This document shows positions 1 through 13,069 of a stretch of DNA of 64,000 bases, in pieces (position 1 is the first letter of the stretch; every line of letters starts with the position of its first letter). The stretch is from the NCBI GenBank assembly GCA_936432065.2, contig OW386286.2:262217987-262281986 (forward strand), read 5' to 3'. The position numbers and the translations under genes were made by a program. This stretch comes from Rutpela maculata (taxonomy: Eukaryota; Arthropoda; Insecta; Coleoptera; Cerambycidae). Below the pieces are notes generated by a model, which saw only the letters and a program-made list of their open reading frames with translations, did no database searches and had not been told where the DNA came from.

Positions 1-1730
1 GGAACGATTCTTTCTGAAACCATGCTGTGAATCGGAAATAATATTATGTTGTGTTGCAAATTCGACAATACGGTTGAACATAACTCTTTCTAATATTTTA
101 GAAATAGTTGACAGTAGAGCAACAGGTCTATAATTTTCAGATAATGTATTATCTCCTTTTTTATATAAAGGAAAAACTCTTGCCGACTTTAGAACAGATG
201 GAAACGTTCCTTCCGAAAGTGATAAATTTATTAAAAATGTAAGTGGAACTACTAAGTAGTTCACTGACTGTTTTATCAAATTAGTGCTCGAATTACCAAG
301 GCCGGAGGAATCGCCGTTCTTTAATTTCATTATATTATTATATATTTCTGATTCCGAAGCTGGTTCCAAAAAAAGAGTGGGAAAATTTGATTTTACATCA
401 AAATTGATCTTAGTAATATTTTCATCTAGGTTATCATTTAGTTTAGCTGGCAGATCTATAAAATACTTATTTAAGTGTTGTGCTATAAGATGGGGATCAG
501 TTAACAAATTATTCTTAATTTCTATTTCATTAATTTTATTTTTAGGCTTTTTGTTATTCAAGTTGTTGTTTATTATTGACCAAACAGCTTTAGATTTATT
601 GTTAGCTTTAGAATAAATTGAATCGTTGTACATTTTTTTAGCAGCAAATATTACTTTTTTGTAAATATTTTTATATTTATTATAAATTATAAATTTATAT
701 ATAAATATATCATGTATTATCACTTGGATCATTTGTTTGCGTCTTTATTTGATGTAATAATTTCAATTTTTGTGATGATATCTTAATACCTCGGGTTACC
801 CATCCATTTTTTATGATATTTTATTTTTTATTTTGATACAGGGGAAACAGATATCATGATAATAAATTAATACATTAATAAAGTTAGTAAATCTCTCTTC
901 CGACGTTACTGCGTTGTATATATCATTCCACAACTCATTGCCTAGGTTATAAAAAAATTGTTTATAATTTTCTTCATTAAAGAGTCTGGTATATTTATAG
1001 GCTATGTTATTATCTGATGGTATAAAAAATTCATATTGCAGTATTTGACATGTATGATCTGATATACCATTTTCTATAACTTGACATGTTGATTTATAAT
1101 ATCTACCACAAAAATCTGTACAAATGGAATCAATACAAGTGGCAGAATTATAAGATATTCTTGTAGGTTCATTTAGTATCATATTTACATTGTAGGTTTG
1201 TAGCAGATCACATAGCTCAGTTTTCTCTGTCGAATTTGAGAGGTAATCGATATTTAAATCCCCACATACTATAACATCATTATTATTAATAATTTCATTT
1301 AATACATCGTCTAATGTTGACAAAAAAATTTTAAAGTTAGCCTATGGTGATCTAGATATTGATAAGAGTTTTACTGAATAATCACAAATTTTAATTTCAA
1401 CGCCAGCTAATTTAATATCCTTTTCAATTAACGATTCAAGTACATATGTAAGTTCTTTGATTTTAAATTCACTGTATTTTTTATGAAATATGACTACACC
1501 GCCGTTATTGCTTTTAGTTCTGCAAAAAATTTTTGCTCTTGTGTAACCATTTATTTTTATTGAATCGATTTCTGGTAGTTTAAGCCAGTGTTCTGTCAAA
1601 CAAACAATGTCTACATTATGTAATTTTAGATACAACTCAAGTTCCTCAATTTTGTTTCTGATACATTGAATATTTTGATGTAATATTTTTAGTGTCTTTT
1701 TTTGTCCTGTTTCATTAAAATAGATTTGGA
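1..1730 (-). pseudogene. LINE ORF2: endonuclease plus N-terminal reverse transcriptase
   Basis: ORF2 of the LINE nicks target DNA and reverse-transcribes the element RNA. Reading leftwards, the endonuclease starts near 1,690 with HQNI, then LTEHWL (about 1,590), GGVVIFH, a CGDLNIDYL block near 1,250 and an SDH near 1,050. A linker of the form GWVTRGIKIS lies near 800. The RT start follows with GDSSGLG, FPLYKKGD, NYRPVALLST and QHGFRKNRS at the very edge. The copy is dead: an in-frame TAG at about 1,342-1,344 replaces a residue in the usual YRPPS-like segment, and a frameshift near 810-825 separates the endonuclease from the linker. Catalytic RT motifs lie outside the window. Confidence 0.9.
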
Positions 1731-1995
1731 CACTTGTTTAATTTTCTGTTTTTGTGATTCTAATTTTTTTAAATATACGGCACATGACTTATCAAAAATA
1801 AAATGATCAGTATTTAAATTGAGGTTAAACTTAGAATTTACCTCTAAACAATTTGCACATTTCATAGTACCACTTTCACAATCGTCTGTTTTATGATCAG
1901 GACTACAACACTTCAGACATTTTTCTTCTTCACATTTTTCCGCATGATGATTGAAACCTCCACATTTAAAGCATCTAAAGACTCCAACGTATTCA
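1689..1995 (-). pseudogene. LINE ORF1 C-terminus with CCHC zinc knuckles
   Basis: This is the 3' end of ORF1, the RNA-binding protein of the LINE. Two clean C-X2-C-X4-H-X4-C knuckles are visible (CFKCGGFNHHAEKC near 1,975-1,935 and CLKCCSPDHKTDDC near 1,920-1,880). A third, irregular CxxC follows (MKCANC). The ORF ends with TAA at 1,691-1,689 and overlaps the start of the ORF2 frame, as is usual for Jockey/I-type elements. A stop lies just upstream of EYVGVFRC, next to the MITE junction, so only the C-terminal part remains. Confidence 0.85.
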
Positions 1996-2000
1996 AATTA

Positions 2001-2313
2001 CACTAACACAAAAAAAAAAGTTAAAAGAGGTCTGTTTCTGGGTATCCATAGGGCAACCCCCATGTATTTCGACGTGCTGAATACGAATCAGATGTCCGTT
2101 TAGCTCCTTAGCTCCATCACCCACCAATTTTTAGTAAATCCCGAAAATAAATTAAATCATGATATTTTTTTTTAGGTTATTTTCGTGACTTACAAAAAAT
2201 TGTGGATGATGGAGCAATTCTAACTCCGGATTCGAATTCAGTGCGTCGAAATACATAAAGATAAGTAGTCTAGTCAAAGAAGCAGATCACTTTTTTAATT
2301 TTTTGTGCCTGTG
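2001..2313. mobile_element. MITE family A, copy 1 (palindromic, TTA duplication)
   Basis: A 313-bp foldable element. The left end CACTAACACAAAAAAA and the inverted right end (…TTTTTTGTGCCTGTG) form terminal repeats. Inner inverted blocks include CCATCACCCACCAATTTTT and a diverged partner, and GTATTTCGACG with CGTCGAAATAC. TTA occurs on both sides (1,998-2,000 and 2,314-2,316). A second copy with the same arms is at 52,787-53,056. There is no coding capacity, so mobility would need a transposase in trans. The 3-bp duplication is compatible with a PIF/Harbinger-like family, but that assignment is inference. Confidence 0.8.
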
Positions 2314-3130
2314 TTATTATTATTCAGCTTATGGGTATGTCACAATGATTTATAAGAGGTTCAGACTGCGAATTTAAAAAATTACTTTCATGTAACTATG
2401 GAAATGATCGCCGAGAGACTCACTAATATGAACCTTACCTCCAAGCCTGTCAATTCTATAATCTCAAGTCTACTATCATTAATAAAGATTTAACGAAACG
2501 ATAAAGACTACTATAAATCACGATTTCCTTCCTTATACCTATCGGATTAGTCAAGTGTAAACGCCCAATGTGTAGAGTAGATATTTCTAATATAAGAAAT
2601 ACCAATCTGATATTGTTAACTGTTAAAAAAAAAATACGTTCAGAATTTTTGGTCAATGATTACATAATGTTCTGCCTTTTTAAAATATGTAAATTACGAA
2701 ATTACTTTGGTGACCTTTTCACACTTATTTTCGTCGTCATGGACATCAAACATTTAATTTTTATTGGTGGCAAATATACAGTGCTTTTCCTATTAGTCCA
2801 GTACTTAGAGGTAAAAAATATGTAAAATTTCGAAATAATCTTATATCTAATGATAATTTTTCTGTATGGGTTTTTATTGTGGTAAAAGGTATCATCTTCA
2901 TTTTCTATATGGTCCGGACATTTGCTTTTACCCTCAAGGAGTGAAACCACCCCTATATTTAGATATTATTTAATATTTGCAGATGTATGACCGGTTTATT
3001 TTTAAAACAAGTGTTTTAAATGGACAAAAAATGACCATCTAGGTGATGCTATATATTAACGTAAAACAGCATTTTTCAAAAAAAAAGCTAAAGAGTGCAT
3101 TAATACGCTTATTGTGACTTCCGTGGGGGT
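2314..3130. other. Unassigned AT-rich spacer
   Basis: I see no convincing gene, RNA or repeat boundary. Short open frames here on both strands lack recognisable motifs and look random. Confidence 0.5.
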
Positions 3131-4313
<1,183 letters not shown>

Positions 4314-6935
4314 TTTTATGCATATATCTGGTCACCGAGCACTCTACTAGCACATTGTTTCGGTCCTAACTTCTTTATCTTTATGATACAGAGACAAACA
4401 AGAAATCATGATAAATTGTCTTTAATTCTAGAACTTTTGATGAATGCGTCATAGATTCTAAGATATTTAACATTTAAGCTAAATACTTGATCCTATAAAC
4501 GTTCGAATGCCACCTTTAAATTTAAACATCTCCGAAACTATTAATCGTACATAATATCAAAATAAAATAAATTCGTTCTCAGTTTATAAGCTTTATTTTT
4601 GCTCGATTGATTGCTCGATTGATTGATTGGTTATTTTATCGCTAAAACTAATATTTATTGAGATATATATAATTTTACGTTTTCTCGAAAATCACTATAA
4701 CGGGTGGCTCAACCGATGGGGCACTCTTGTAACTCTTGAATGGGCGAATAGATTTTTTTCAAATTTGGTGTAGTGATATGGAATGAAGTTTCCAATTATG
4801 GCCGACTTCCGGTTGCTATGCAATTGATATAAAAATCAAATTTTTAAATGGGACAACCTGTATATTTTTGCATATTTGGATGCTGCTGACCCTCAAATAT
4901 TATTTTATCTTAAGATATCTGCTGAATATCCAAAATAATATTTTTCAAACCATCTATAGTTAGTAGAAAGTCATTTACGTTTTTTCTTTAAATTTTAGGC
5001 CTGGCAAAAATTAATTATATTAAAATTACTTATATATACCTTGGATTACATTCCCAAGTAAAGAAAATTCCCGTGGAAGTTTTAAAAGAGAAGAATCGAT
5101 AATCTCAATATATCTTGCACGCGAATAAGACTGGAATCACATTCACATTTATGTTATCTTTAAACCAATGATTTTATCATTTATCTATAACAGACTTTAG
5201 CGGTTCATGTCAAGTACATAGTTAGTTGATTTATTATCACCTGGAAAGTGCACAAAAGGACCCATACGCACTTCATGTTGAATATATCATGCTTTTGACA
5301 AGGCATAGATTAATATTAGAAAAATCACACATTTTCTCGCCATTTTCCCAGGCAACAAAGGAAATTTCAGCATCAGCAAGAGCAGGAAAAATCGAATAAG
5401 TATTGCCCAACACTGTGTAATATGTACGTATTGGGTGGGCGCCAATCTCACATAAGGAAAGCGGGTGGGAGGCTTACAGAAATAAGGATTTCCTCTTCCG
5501 ATAATAGTGGACGTCAGGAGGCCACAGTTTGCCGTATGTTATCCTGAACTGTAAATACTGTTTTTTCTAATTTTGACATATAAAATGACACTTTTCAAAA
5601 CTGACGTAACTGTCAAAACGTCCAACTTTTCATAACCAATAATGAAAAGTTAAATTTTACCTAACTGGTGAGCAAAAGTTCGTTGTATCATCAATTAAGA
5701 AAAATAAACAATTCTCAAGAAGAAAAAGAAACAATGTTTATTTAACACAAAATTGAATACTGAGTCCATAAAGTGGAAGCTTTTAAATTCTTCTTTGATT
5801 CAAAATATGCTAACAAAACTTTTTCATTAACACGATTTACCTTATGCTATCAAATTAGGATTTCAAACAATATTATAACTTGGCTAAATAACGTTTGTCA
5901 ATTTTGACATTAAAATTATATTGTGTAATAATAGCAGCAAAGGCAACTATGAAAAAGACAACTTAATTTTTAAATACACCTATTTCATTTATATTTAAAG
6001 CGTTTTTAGACGTTTAAAATTAGAAAAAATCTTGTAACACGTTCCGAAAGACAATTTTGTGTAACTCGTGTTATTTTACGGGATAATAAAGTTTTTCGTA
6101 ACTGGTTACATAAATAGCTATTAACAATAATCACCCTTTATTGGTAAAACTGTTCATAACCGGCTAAACTGGTAATGGTATATTATTCAACGAGAGTGTT
6201 GTGACATCAACTTCTACGACAGGTCAACACTATGTACCAGAAATAAATACTTGCCACAGGATCTCTACTTTTAATTTAACACTTAATTAAGATGAAAGCA
6301 ACAAGACCAAGTCCCTGGTGTATACCGCGCGCTTTCAGCAGAAAATAAATGTCAAACCAAAATAAAAGGAAACGACCAACACGTCTGACACGGTGGCTAT
6401 CAAATTGTATATACGAGAGCTCTAAGCCCGAGCTGAGTGGACGTTGCCCCAAATTGGACGTAATCTGGAACAAAAAAAGACCTAACTAAGCTAGATAATA
6501 TCAAGAATGGGAGAAAACAAGGACTATGAGAATTCGAGAAATATTTCCACCAATATACAGTTTGCGTGTTCTCATCAAAATCTTACTACAAACAAGAACA
6601 AATAGCTTAGTATCGGACCATTAATACAGGTAGTAGACCCATAATAGATGCTGAAACTTAAATGAGTAACGTTTCAAAAGATATATGCAATTGTCTGAGG
6701 ATAATATAAAATATCCACTAGAATATCATACAGACAGTGCTAACTGATCTGTTCAATTGATTTAAAAAAAAAAATCGATCAGTAAAAGTTATTAAACGTT
6801 TAAAAAAAATACAAGTGAAGTGTAACTTTTGATAAGATTGTAAGTTTAATTGCTATACTTGTAATTTTATCATTTCCTGATTATACCATCTTGATTGTCG
6901 AAACAATGAATAGTATACTATGCAGTATTCTTGTG
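4314..6935. other. Unassigned intergenic/repeat-derived DNA
   Basis: No gene is recognised. The stretch GGGACAACCTGTATATTT near 4,850 resembles ends seen in other insect repeats. The segment at 4,917-4,950 (ATCTGCTGAATATCCAAAAT) is shared with 23,566-23,595 just upstream of the PIN/CxC-type relic, so part of this region is probably repeat. A small GATTGATT cluster lies at 4,600-4,630. Confidence 0.4.
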
Positions 6936-6939
6936 TTTA

Positions 6940-7303
6940 TACAATTTTATCAAGGGTGTTACCAACACGTCATTTTTTCCTTAAAATGATTCATACCTTT
7001 ATATTTACCGATCGATTATTTTCAAAAAATGCTAGATTTCTTCCTCTAGCTAACACTAACTTACTGTCCAAATTTCAACAAAGTCGGATTTGTATCTCCC
7101 AAGTTATCGTACTTACAAAATCATGATGAACGGAGAGCCAGTCGAATAGATGGACAGACTGACAAACAGACGGACAGACGACGGGCATTTTGACAGTTCT
7201 ATGACTAACATAATGATTTGATGAATTTTTTGTGTTCTCTTTCTCTAGTTTTACAAATCGATCAAATGCAATTTTCCTATTTTCGAAGATTATAGTAATA
7301 GAT
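6940..7303. mobile_element. Helentron-like element family C, diverged copy 1
   Basis: This stretch is a diverged reverse complement of 63,105-63,440. It shares ACCGATCGATTATTTTC, CCTCTAGCTAACACTAACTT, the GATCAAATGCAATTTT end and an ACAGACGGACAGACG cluster. The terminal hairpin seen in the better copy is eroded to TATTTTCGAAGATTATAG. It is non-coding. The better copy shows why the family looks Helentron-like. Confidence 0.65.
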
Positions 7304-7987
7304 ACGAAACAAATTCACTTAACATTTTTTGTAGAGAATTTTCCATCTTCATTTTTTTATATCAAACAATTTTGATATCGCTAATGGTTAGCGTGATACA
7401 AGCGAAAAACTGAAACATATGTATAAGAATTTGACTGCCGTACTTCATATTTCATGAAACTTACGAAATATTTCTTGAAACAATACAGTGCGCTTATATA
7501 TACAGAATCAGAAAGTCCTTCGTTTGGCATTGCGCTGTTAACCACGGTGCGTCGTGGTGAATGCGTGGTTGGGCGGGACGGGCCTGGTTCGGCTGAAACG
7601 GTAATTATGTATGTTATATTAGTACTCCTGTCCAATTTTAATGAATTCGCGAAAATCACCCACCAATAAGGTGGCGCTCTAAATGTCAGATTATAATAAT
7701 GAACAACAAAGTTTTGACAATTAATAGGCATTTGTGGCGTCAGAAAGGCAGTTTAATACAGTGAAAATTGTTTTTGATCGTGTTTATATATTCCTAAGTA
7801 TTTAAAAAACGGATAAGTATGAAAAAATGCCCAATATAATTTTATCAAGTGAATTTTCTGACACCTGTTTTGACAGTTTCAGCAAAAGTTAACCTTCCAT
7901 TAAATCTAATTTGTTGTTCACTCTTAAACATGTTATACCACTCTGAAATTTTCGCGAATAATAATTATTTTAATGATAGTACAGTAA
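7304..7987. other. Spacer with a GC-richer block
   Basis: The block 7,520-7,680 is clearly GC-richer than its surroundings (GGTTGGGCGGGACGGGCCTG). A 116-codon minus-strand open frame covers 7,381-7,731, but it has no recognisable domain, signal or conserved spacing. A weak inverted resemblance to 26,455-26,515 suggests repeat content. Confidence 0.35.
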
Positions 7988-8541
7988 TAGTCTAGGTGCC
8001 CGCGTACATAAATGCAATTTATACATATCCCCGTATAACTTCTTGTACGGCATAATTGCGCCTAGTCTATCACTTTTTTCCTCTGCGAAAATTTTCGTAA
8101 ACGCGGCGTTCCTCCTTGGCATGAAAAAGACTATTTCCACACGTCGGACTGGAAAATCGGCAAATATATTTTGTCCGATAATTCGAAAATTGGATTCTAC
8201 ATATTTTTATTAAGCGATCTTGAAAAAATCAGCTGGTTATCAATAAATGTTTTAAAGTTATGTTATGTTATGTTATGTTATGTTATGTTTAGGGTGGTAG
8301 ACATGCTTAACGTTCCAAAATTTTTGTCGGACAGTTTGTAGAAATATATAGAATACATATGTAGAATCCAATTCTCAAATTGTCCGACAAAATATATTTG
8401 CCAATTTTTCAGTCCGACGCGTGGAGGAGGAATGCCGCGTTTACGAAAATTTTCGCAGAGGAAAAAAGTGATAGACTAGGCGCAATTATGCCGTACGAGG
8501 ATATGTATAAATTGCATTTATGTACGCGGGCACCTAGACTA
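7988..8541. mobile_element. Foldback MITE, TAG...CTA ends with TAA duplication
   Basis: A 554-bp element with terminal inverted repeats of about 200 bp beginning TAGTCTAGGTGCCCGCGTAC and ending in its reverse complement. It is flanked by TAA at 7,985-7,987 and at 8,542-8,544. The centre holds six to seven TTATG/TATGT units (about 8,258-8,290). No coding capacity is visible. The end sequence (5'-TAG, 3'-CTA) and 3-bp duplication match the foldbacks at 10,584-12,733 and 28,416-29,947, suggesting a common transposase. Confidence 0.88.
8258..8290. repeat. TTATG pentamer repeat
   Basis: Short tandem array (TTATG)n at the centre of the MITE, between the two arms. Confidence 0.9.
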
Positions 8542-10583
8542 TAAGTGAAGCTTTTAAATTTCAGATGTAATGAATTTCCAAATTTTTTTCTTCAACATGC
8601 TTCATAAAGTATGTACATGAGAATCTATATTGTCATTTTTCCTGCTTTTTGGTTAGGGGTGGTTTGTTTCTTTTGCGACAACCCCTCCTTGGGGGTTGTC
8701 GCAATAGAAACAAAAAATACACATAATCTGATAAAGAATCAAATTATAAGAAAGAAAAGTCTTATACATTTTGCCAAGTCAAATTCATATTTTTCGAGAT
8801 ATTACGAATTGAAAACTGCAAATTTCACCCCCTAAAATCAATATTCCTAGACGTTTTTTTTTTAATTACTCGAAAAGTGTGGACTCTAATAAAAAAATGC
8901 AAGGGTGCAAAATTAAAGCTTTTACAAAAACAAATCGAATGGTTTTTTCTTTTTTTCTTCAATGTTTAGTTTTGGAAATATGGCATTTTCAAAATGGCAC
9001 CGAAATGTTCAGAAAAAATATACGACGTTAAAATCTAAAATTACTCAAAATCTACAACTATGATAAGTAATTTTATTCTTGTAAAAATTAAAGATATTAA
9101 AATTTTCTTTCGATTGAGACGTATTACGACCTTTTATAAGTAAAACTTAAAAAATGAAAAACAAAAAGTAGCGCATTTAAAAATTTAGGCGCCATTTTTT
9201 TTAGTCTTATTGCTCTAATTTCTTATTAATTCAAAATTTTTAAAAATCCTTTTAGTTATTGTTAATGCATATTATTACTAACATGCTCAAATTTTTTAGA
9301 ATTTTTAAGATAATTATTTTTCATTCTGTTCCTATAAATTTTCATAATTTTTTTTTAAAAAGTCGGGTTTTTGGAAATTGCTCAGAAAATATTTTTTTGC
9401 AAATAATTGTAAGCGTACAAAAATGAAGCTTATAAAAAAGCGAACAGTGTTTTTTTTTTAATTTTCCTACGACAAACTGTTCCAGAGATATAAAGGTTTA
9501 AAAATAGCGCTTGAGCGCATACATAAGAAAATCATATATTTAAAATTGAAATAACTGAAAAACTATAAGATTGATAAAAACATGATATAACAATGAAATG
9601 AAGCTTATCAAAAAACGAAAAGTTTTGCTTTTTATTTTTTTTCCTACGACAAACTGTTCCAGAGATACGACAGTTTGAAATAATGTTGAAACTTTTCAGT
9701 TTGTATGTGCATTTTAAATGTCTATAGTAGGTAGAGAAACGGGCAATAGCAGTCTATTTTTCGAACAATACGCAAGAAGAGCAGGTTGCATTGCATTTTG
9801 GCATGTTTAGAGTGCAGATTAAATGTTATTTAATTATTCTCTGTTTCTTACTCGGATGCTCTGCCACAACCAACATTTAGACAATGTTATTTAATTAGTT
9901 TACTTAATTGTGTTAATTTGATTTATTTGTAACAATCTATGTTTTTAATAAAATTGACATATTTTTTGTGTCCATTTTTAATCCATCATTTTTTTTTAAT
10001 ATATTTAGACCTCATTATATTCAGCTACCTAAAAAACATAAGTATGTGGATTTTCGTGAATTTATTTGTAGCATTAGAAGATTTATTAATTTTTCAGGTT
10101 TTTGAGGGTGGTTTCAATATTTTTGGCTTATATGAAGCTTGTTTTATAATATCATAATCATATTCAGCGACTTCGAAACATAAGTATATGGATTTTCGTG
10201 ATTTTATTCCCAAAATTGGAAGACATTAATTCTTCAATATTTAATGATGATTTCAACCCCCAATATTTTCGTCTCTTAAGTTTTGACCTCACAGTCATAT
10301 TCAACGGCCTCAAAAAGATAAGTATATGGGTTTTTGTTAATTTATTCGTAAAATTAGGGGAGTTACTAATTTTTCTGTTTTGGGGTGGTTCCCCCCCCCC
10401 CCCCAAAAAATGAAAAGCAGGTAATGCGACAATATAGATTTTGATGTACGTATTTTATAAAGAGTATTGCAAAAAAATTGAGGAAGTTCCTTCAATCGTT
10501 TTCGGGCCGGGAATTTTACCATTTTTACTGCTTCGCTTACTGTACTATGACCATTGGCGATAAATCATGTTCAACCAGCATAA
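8542..10583. repeat. AT-rich region with diverged tandem repeats
   Basis: No gene is recognised. Two copies of a block ending CCTACGACAAACTGTTCCAG lie about 178 bp apart (near 9,466 and 9,650). Between 10,010 and 10,410 about three diverged copies of a ~150-bp unit occur, each with ATAAGTATATGG or ATAAGTATGTGG followed by TTTTCGTGA/TTTTTGTTA. A 14-base C run follows at about 10,391. These look like decayed tandem repeats. Confidence 0.6.
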
Positions 10584-11325
10584 TAGCCCACGGAAATTAG
10601 ATATAAATATGAGGAAACCTGGACAAAACTAGTAAAAATCTGAATTTTTGCACAGACGTTCTTTGAGATGGCCCAAACCCAAATCCACAAAAATCCCAAC
10701 ATGGCTACCCAAGATATTGAAGGTTAAAGTTTTTTGCAAATATCTCGAGTCCTATGTATCGGATTCCCATGAGGTCTGTAAAAGTTGTAGAGAATTAAAT
10801 TATCTACAAGTTTATTTTTTACCAAACCCTGCTCTCTTTTTCGAGATATTCAAGGTCAAAGTTTCAAAACATGGTTTTTCGTGAATATCTCTCGGTAAAA
10901 AAATCAGACAGCAATAAAGTTAACATGAAAGTTGTAGAGAATTCAATTATTATTGTTATTTTATATTTTTTTCCAAAACCTCGCCTTTTTCGAGATACTC
11001 AAGGTCGAAGTTTAAAAAAACGGTTTTTCGGCAATACTGCTTTATTGCATTTAGACTTCGTCGCGGTGCAATGCATAGAGATATTTGCAGAAAACCGTTT
11101 TTTTAAACTTCGAATTTGAATATCTCGAAAAGGGCGGGGTTTTGGAAAAAAATGTAAAATACCAGTCGTGTAGATAATTGAATTCTGTACAACTTTCATG
11201 TTAACATTATTGCTGTCCGATTTTTTTGGCGGGAGATATAGACCTTTTCATCATAAGCGCGCGCATGTGCTGCCGCTATGTTTGTTTGCGGGAACTATGA
11301 AATGTTCGGACACTTGGTTGTCAAA

Positions 11326-11720
11326 ATGGCTGGACCGGTATCATTTTTCCACATTAATTTAGACGAAAGTGTGATTGACGGTGCAAAATTAGTACACAAC
11401 ATTGTGGAAGAACACACTTGTGCTCAATTAAGGCGCTAGCTCAAGTATCCTGACCGTAAAATGACTGGAAGCAAGAATAAAGAACTGGTTGCAAGGTTAG
11501 AATTCAACTATCAACTTATCAATTTATATACAAGTGCATTAAAAGAAAACAAATGTGTTTAGTCTACAATATGCTTAATAACATTCTTCGTCCAGTAATT
11601 GATAATGCAGTAAAAATATTTTCTGTTTTTTTATGAAAATGTAGGGTCAAAAATGCAATTGAAAATGATTTTTCTGTCGATCCTTCTGTGGATAAAGCTG
11701 ACTCCTTTTTTCTAATTTTT
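11326..11720 (+). pseudogene. Captured 5' gene fragment, left arm (SAP-like motif, two exons)
   Basis: A start ATG (MAGPVSFFHINLDESVID) at 11,326 opens a frame continuing as AKLVHNIVEEHTCAQLRR, an in-frame TAG at 11,437-11,439, then LKYPDRKMTGSKNKELVAR. The block LRR-x-LK…TGSKNKELVARV fits a SAP-type helix-extended-helix motif, where TAG probably replaces TGG (Trp). A GT donor follows GCAAG at 11,495/11,496 and a TGTAG acceptor ends at 11,644. Splicing restores AR|VKNAIENDFSVDPSVDKADS. The intron (149 bp) is retained, so capture was at DNA level. Only the N-terminal part of the source gene is present. The source is unknown; SAP-like N-termini of this kind occur in insect nuclease- or transposon-related proteins. 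Confidence 0.75.
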
Positions 11721-11949
11721 TCAAATAGGTAAACTATACGATATGGCACTACCTATTTTCAGAAAATTCGTAACAGATTCATCATTATTTGGTTAAAAAA
11801 CGTAATGTTTATGTCAAATCCAATATTGACATGCGAAAACTGTCCGAAGAAACATGGCGGAACTCGACGTTTTTTAAACAAATAATGATGAATCTGTTAC
11901 CAATTTTTTGAAAATAAGTAGTGCCATATCGTATAGTTTACCTATTTGC

Positions 11950-12347
11950 AAAAATTGGAAAAAAAGGAGCCAGCTTTATCCACAGAAGGATCGACAAAAA
12001 ACCTCATTTTCAATTGCATTTTTCACCCTACATTTTCGTAAAAAAACAGAAAATATTTTTACTGCATTATCAATTACTGCACGAAGAATGTTATTAGGCA
12101 TATTGTAGACTAAACACATTTGTTTTCGTTTAATGCACTTGTATATAAATTGATAAGTTGATAGTTGAATTCTAACCTTGCAACCAGTTCTTTATTCTTG
12201 CTTCCAGTCATTTTACGGCCAGGATACTTGAGCTAGCGCCTTAATTGAGCACAAGTGTGTCCTTCCACAATGTTGTGTACTAATTTTGCACTGTCAATCA
12301 CACTTTCGTCTAAATTAATGTGGAAAAAATGATACCGGTCCAGCCAT
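11950..12347 (-). pseudogene. Captured 5' gene fragment, right arm (inverted duplicate)
   Basis: This is the mirror copy of the left-arm fragment, with ATG at 12,347-12,345, donor at 12,177/12,176 and acceptor at about 12,028. It carries the same in-frame TAG at 12,235-12,233, so that stop predates the inverted duplication or was shared by gene conversion. An extra T after the start codon (TCATTTTTT against TCATTTTT) and a small insertion in exon 2 shift the frame, so this copy is the more damaged one. A longer open frame read from 12,514 is artefactual in its first part. Confidence 0.72.
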
Positions 12348-12733
12348 TTTGACAACCAAGTGTCCGAACATTTCATAGTTCCCGCAAACAAACATAGCGG
12401 CAGCACATGCGCGCGCTTATGATGAAAAGGTCTATTCGCGAAAAACCATGTTTTCAAACTTTGACCTTGAATATGTTGAAAAGGGGAGGGCTTGGTAAAA
12501 ATAAAAAAAGACAACTTGTAGATAATTTAAGTCTCTATAACTTTCACATTGACCTCATGGGCATCCGATGCATAGGACGCGAAATATTTGCAAAAAACTT
12601 TGACCTTCAATATCTTGGGCAGCCATGTTGGGATTTTTGTGGATTTGGGTTTGGGACACCTCAAAGAACGTCTGTGCAAAAATTCAGATTTTCACTAATT
12701 TTGTCCAGGTCAAATGCTAATTTCCGTGGACTA

Positions 12734-13069
12734 TAATAAGTATTTGGCAACTCACTCTTACTGAAACTTTAGAAAGTCACCGACGGTGACGCTAGCTGCA
12801 AATTCGCTCAATGCCCATTGCGGCTAAAATATTTTCAACGAATTATTATCCCTTTGTAATTGTGGTTCAGTGGCTTGTCATACCTTTCATTTATGTCGAT
12901 GTCATTGACATTACCTAATATTCCAATTTGATACACCAATAATATATACTTTGTCAGACTATCTTAAATGACGAAAATTGAATGAAAAGTTTTTTACAGA
13001 ATCAAAATTTTATGAAAATCAAACCACCAGATAAAAAATCACTGAACATAGGCCGCAATAGTCCCTATT
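12734..13069. other. 5' flank of TSP1 gene 1
   Basis: No element is identified. An AT-rich upstream region of the TSP1-domain gene; no clear TATA box can be fixed. The foldback ends only about 335 bp from the start codon. Confidence 0.5.

Larger units (their letters stand above)
1..2000 (-). mobile_element. Non-LTR retrotransposon (LINE), cut by the window edge
   Basis: Read on the minus strand this is a LINE in the order ORF1 end, AP-type endonuclease, linker, reverse transcriptase. It runs off the left edge inside the RT domain. Its upstream end coincides with the MITE at 2,001. Beyond the MITE the minus-strand frame is full of stops, so either the copy was already 5'-truncated here or the continuation has decayed. 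The ORF1/ORF2 layout and the CCHC knuckles fit the Jockey/I/CR1 group of insect LINEs; the exact clade cannot be settled by eye. Confidence 0.9.
10584..12733. mobile_element. Foldback element that captured a gene fragment (TAA duplication)
   Basis: A 2,150-bp element whose two halves are inverted copies of each other. The ends are TAGCCCACGGAAATTAG on the left and CTAATTTCCGTGGACTA on the right. It is flanked by TAA at 10,581-10,583 and 12,734-12,736. The arms run to about 11,806 and 11,880, leaving a loop of about 75 bp. Each arm carries the same 5' gene segment with its intron, in opposite orientation. The outer ~600 bp of each arm is AT-rich and repetitive (several copies of a CGAGATA-containing motif). 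Transcription of the unit would give a long hairpin. Confidence 0.88.

Noticed and set aside
7381..7731. 116-codon minus-strand open frame
   Set aside because: No recognisable domain, splice context or conservation. Kept only as part of a spacer description.
12233..12514. 93-residue protein on the minus strand
   Set aside because: Its first half is foldback arm sequence. Only the part after the captured ATG at 12,347 is gene-derived, and it is frame-shifted and contains the shared stop.
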